A stretch of DNA of 22,873 bases from an uncultured Flavobacteriales bacterium (GTDB lineage Bacteria; Bacteroidota; Bacteroidia; Flavobacteriales; Weeksellaceae): contig CALFIE010000106.1 in assembly GCA_937876095.1 (NCBI GenBank), forward strand, positions 1 through 22,873, written 5' to 3'. The translations under genes were made by a program, and so were the position numbers. Below the pieces are notes generated by a model. The model made no database searches. It was not told the origin of the DNA and worked only from the letters and a program-made list of their open reading frames with translations. This document shows positions 20,761-22,873 of this stretch, piece after piece. Position 1 is the stretch's first letter. Every line of letters begins with the position of its first letter.

Positions 20761-21526
20761 ATGATTTTTTCTGGCGAAGTATTTCATAACAAGAGATTGC
20801 AACAGCATTACTCAAATTAAGGGAATCTATTGTTCCAGACATTGGGATTAATATATTTTCACCTTTTTGTAACCAAAAATCACTTAAACCAGAATGTTCA
20901 GTACCAAAAAGTAAAACGGATTTTTGTCTAAAATTTTTCTTATGCAGATCTTCTGCGCTTTCATCCATAAAAGTGGTGAAAATTTGGAATTTATTTTTTT
21001 GTAAAAACGCTAAAGTTTCCTCATTAGAAGCAGAAAAAACATTCATTCCAAATAAACAACCAACACTGCTGCGTAAAACATTGGGATTATAAAAATCTAC
21101 TTTGGTATCGGTAACAATCAATGCATCTATTCCGAAAGCTTCACAACTACGAAGTATCGCACCCAAATTTCCCGGTTTTTCTACTCCTTCTAATACAATT
21201 ATTGCTGCATTTTCTTTTGGCTTGAAATTTTTTAGATCAAAAAATTGCTCTTTATAAATACCTATAATTCCTTCGGAAGTTCCTCTGTAAGCGATCTTTT
21301 CATAAATTTTATCTGAAACTAAACTAATTTTTCCTTTTGGAAGATTTTCAGCATAAATATTCTCACAAATAAAAAATTCTTGCACTTCAAAACCAAATTT
21401 TTGAGCACGCTCATTCTCTTGTTTTCCTTCTACTACAAAAAATCCCGATTTCTTACGAAAACGGTTATCGGTAATTAATCTTGTGAGATTTTTTATTTTA
21501 TCGTTTTGTGGGCTTTCTATGAGCAT
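20759..21526 (-). CDS. SpoU/TrmH-family RNA 2'-O-methyltransferase
   Basis: A SAM-dependent 2'-O-ribose methyltransferase of the SPOUT class acting on tRNA or rRNA; the target is unknown. The 255-residue protein has an N-terminal substrate-binding region (IKNLTRLITDNRFRKKSGFFVVEG, about 11-34). The three knot motifs follow: EGVEKPGNLGAILRS (motif 1), LLFGTEHSGLSD (motif 2, usually GNEGxG; here GTEHSG) and ILIPMSGTIDSLNLSNAVAI (motif 3). A TAnnTTTG element (TATCTTTG, 21592-21585) lies about 60 bp before the ATG at 21526, and a small palindrome ACGCA-AAA-TGCGT (21535-21547) lies in the leader. Confidence 0.9.
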   Translation of the reverse strand: MLIESPQNDKIKNLTRLITDNRFRKKSGFFVVEGKQENERAQKFGFEVQEFFICENIYAENLPKGKISLVSDKIYEKIAYRGTSEGIIGIYKEQFFDLKNFKPKENAAIIVLEGVEKPGNLGAILRSCEAFGIDALIVTDTKVDFYNPNVLRSSVGCLFGMNVFSASNEETLAFLQKNKFQIFTTFMDESAEDLHKKNFRQKSVLLFGTEHSGLSDFWLQKGENILIPMSGTIDSLNLSNAVAISCYEILRQKKS

Positions 21527-21584
21527 ATTTTTAAACGCAAAATGCGTAGAGTTTTTTCTAAAATTATTAATGTTAATAAGTTCG

Positions 21585-21592
21585 CAAAGATA
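21585..21592 (-). promoter_or_regulatory. -7 element of the RNA methyltransferase gene
   Basis: TATCTTTG on the minus strand is an exact TAnnTTTG between the rmuC stop (21617) and the methyltransferase ATG. No TTG is seen at -33, so promoter strength is uncertain. Confidence 0.45.
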
Positions 21593-21616
21593 AAAATCAG
21601 AAGATTTATATTGTTT

Positions 21617-22873
21617 TTATTCTTCTTCCAAATTTTCTAAACTAGAATTGGCTCTATTGAGAATTGATTCTGGTAAAGATTTTTTTGCTTTTGCTCCCAT
21701 TATTTTTAATTTTTGAACACTGTTGATTAGATTTCCTTTTCCGTCAACTAATTTATTCATCGCACCTTCATATTCGGTTTTTGTCTCGTCCATTTTTTTG
21801 CCAATTTTAACCAAATCCGCTACAAATCCATCAAATTTATCATACAAAGCTCCTGCTTGTCTTGCAATTTCCACTGCATTTTCTTGTTGCTTTTGGTTTG
21901 TCCACATAGAATCAATTGTGCGAAGTGTTGCCAATAAAGTAGAAGGTGTAACAATCACAATATTTTTTTCAAAAGCTTTGTTGTACAATTGTGTATCTTC
22001 ATTTAATGCAATCGCAAAAGCGGGTTCTATCGGAATGAATAGTAGCACGAAATCTGGACTTTCCATCTCGTAAAGATGCTGATAATTTTTATTTCCGAGT
22101 TGTTCTACGTGTCTTTTTAGAGAATTTATATGTTCTTTTAGAAGTGTAGATTTTTGTTCCTCGTCATCTTCATTGATGTATTTTTCGTAAGCGGTGAGCG
22201 AAACTTTAGAATCTACAATCATTTTTTTACCATCGGGAAGATTGATGACAACGTCTGGTTGAACTCTATTTCCTTCTTCTGTGACGAAACTTTTCTGGAT
22301 TTCGTATTCTCTGCCTTTTTCTAAACCAGATTTCTCTAAAACACGCTCCAAAACCAATTCACCCCAATTTCCTTGAATTTTGCTATCGCCTTTCAAAGCT
22401 TTGGTAAGATTCACGGTTTCTTTGCTCATTTGTAAATTCAAATCTTTCAAACCAATGATTTGTTGACGAAGAGCGGCGTGATAATCTATACTTTCTTTGT
22501 GTGTATTTTCTACTTTTTTCTCAAAATCTGTAATTTTTTCTTGAAGCGGATTCAAGATATTTTTTAAATTTTGTTGATTTTGTTCGGTAAATTTCAAAGA
22601 TTTTTCTTCTAAAATTTTATTGGCTAAATTCTGAAATTCAGTTTTGGCGACTTCCTGCATTTTGGCGATTTCTTCTTTTTGAGAATCGAGAAGTTTCTGT
22701 AAATTATCGTTTTGTGCAGCCAATTGAGATTTCAAACCAATTAAATTGTTTTTATCGTTTTGAAGTTCCTTAATTTCAGTATTTTGTTTAACGTTAAGTT
22801 CTTGTTGTTCTGCAATTTTTCGGTTTTGAGCCTTATTTTCAGCGGAAATTTCAGCTAAAAATTTATTAAATTC
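21617..22873 (-). CDS. rmuC: DNA recombination protein RmuC, N-terminus beyond right edge
   Basis: RmuC proteins carry a PD-(D/E)xK-like domain and limit rearrangements at inverted repeats in E. coli. 418 residues are visible. The frame is open to the window edge: upstream of the TTG at 22735, 46 more codons (EFNKFLAEISAENKAQNRK...) continue the coiled coil, so no start codon is in this window. About 1-200 is coiled coil. The conserved core follows with GNWGELVLERVLEKSGLEKG, RVQPDVVINLPDGKKMIVDSKVSL (D-x-K), PDFVLLFIPIEPAF and LLATLRTIDSMW. The missing N-terminus is usually a membrane segment. The stop is at 21617, 90 bp before the methyltransferase gene. Confidence 0.93.
   Translation of the reverse strand, partial: EFNKFLAEISAENKAQNRKIAEQQELNVKQNTEIKELQNDKNNLIGLKSQLAAQNDNLQKLLDSQKEEIAKMQEVAKTEFQNLANKILEEKSLKFTEQNQQNLKNILNPLQEKITDFEKKVENTHKESIDYHAALRQQIIGLKDLNLQMSKETVNLTKALKGDSKIQGNWGELVLERVLEKSGLEKGREYEIQKSFVTEEGNRVQPDVVINLPDGKKMIVDSKVSLTAYEKYINEDDEEQKSTLLKEHINSLKRHVEQLGNKNYQHLYEMESPDFVLLFIPIEPAFAIALNEDTQLYNKAFEKNIVIVTPSTLLATLRTIDSMWTNQKQQENAVEIARQAGALYDKFDGFVADLVKIGKKMDETKTEYEGAMNKLVDGKGNLINSVQKLKIMGAKAKKSLPESILNRANSSLENLEEE

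Noticed and set aside
22733..22735. TTG at 22735 as the start of rmuC
   Set aside because: The frame stays open for 46 more codons to the window edge and continues the coiled coil, so the gene is partial here.

Overview
This AT-rich window has the look of a Flavobacteriales genome, probably a Weeksellaceae (Chryseobacterium-like) member. The support is the gene order, the almost complete absence of Shine-Dalgarno sequences, and repeated upstream matches to the Bacteroidetes promoter -7 element TAnnTTTG. The species cannot be named from the sequence alone.

Positions 1-11935 (minus strand) carry a dispersed version of the ancient translation/transcription cluster. In transcription order it reads rpsU, xerC-like recombinase, hpf, tRNA-Thr(UGU), tRNA-Tyr, tRNA-Gly, tRNA-Thr(GGU), two secreted surface-protein genes, tuf, tRNA-Trp, secE, nusG, a DEAD-box RNA helicase, rplK, rplA, rplJ, rplL and the start of rpoB. 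In many bacteria the tRNAs-tuf-secE-nusG-rplKAJL-rpoBC series is contiguous. Here it is interrupted twice: by 3.3 kb of surface-protein genes between tRNA-Thr and tuf, and by the helicase between nusG and rplK. Intrinsic terminators or attenuator-like hairpins lie at most junctions, and new promoters are visible before tuf and rplK, so the cluster is several transcription units.

Positions 12022-15775 hold a large RecB/AddA-like helicase-nuclease (plus), whose putative promoter overlaps the rpsU promoter, and a convergent small Spy/CpxP-like exported protein (minus). After a gene-free 454 bp come a U32-family Fe-S protein (RNA hydroxylation type), a low-complexity inverted word-repeat, a small ferredoxin and 5-formyltetrahydrofolate cyclo-ligase (plus).

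Positions 18479-20704 hold an unrecognised two-gene operon (minus): a one-pass membrane protein with a conserved-looking cytoplasmic N-terminus, then an overlapping lipoprotein gene. Divergent to it is an Ala-rich lipoprotein with 11-residue LEA-like repeats. A perfect 19-bp palindrome overlaps the operon promoter. This is the best candidate for an undescribed regulatory locus. The window closes with a SpoU/TrmH-type RNA methyltransferase and rmuC (minus), the latter running off the right edge.

No rRNA, insertion sequence, CRISPR array or prophage was seen. All family names are from motif recognition, not database searches.
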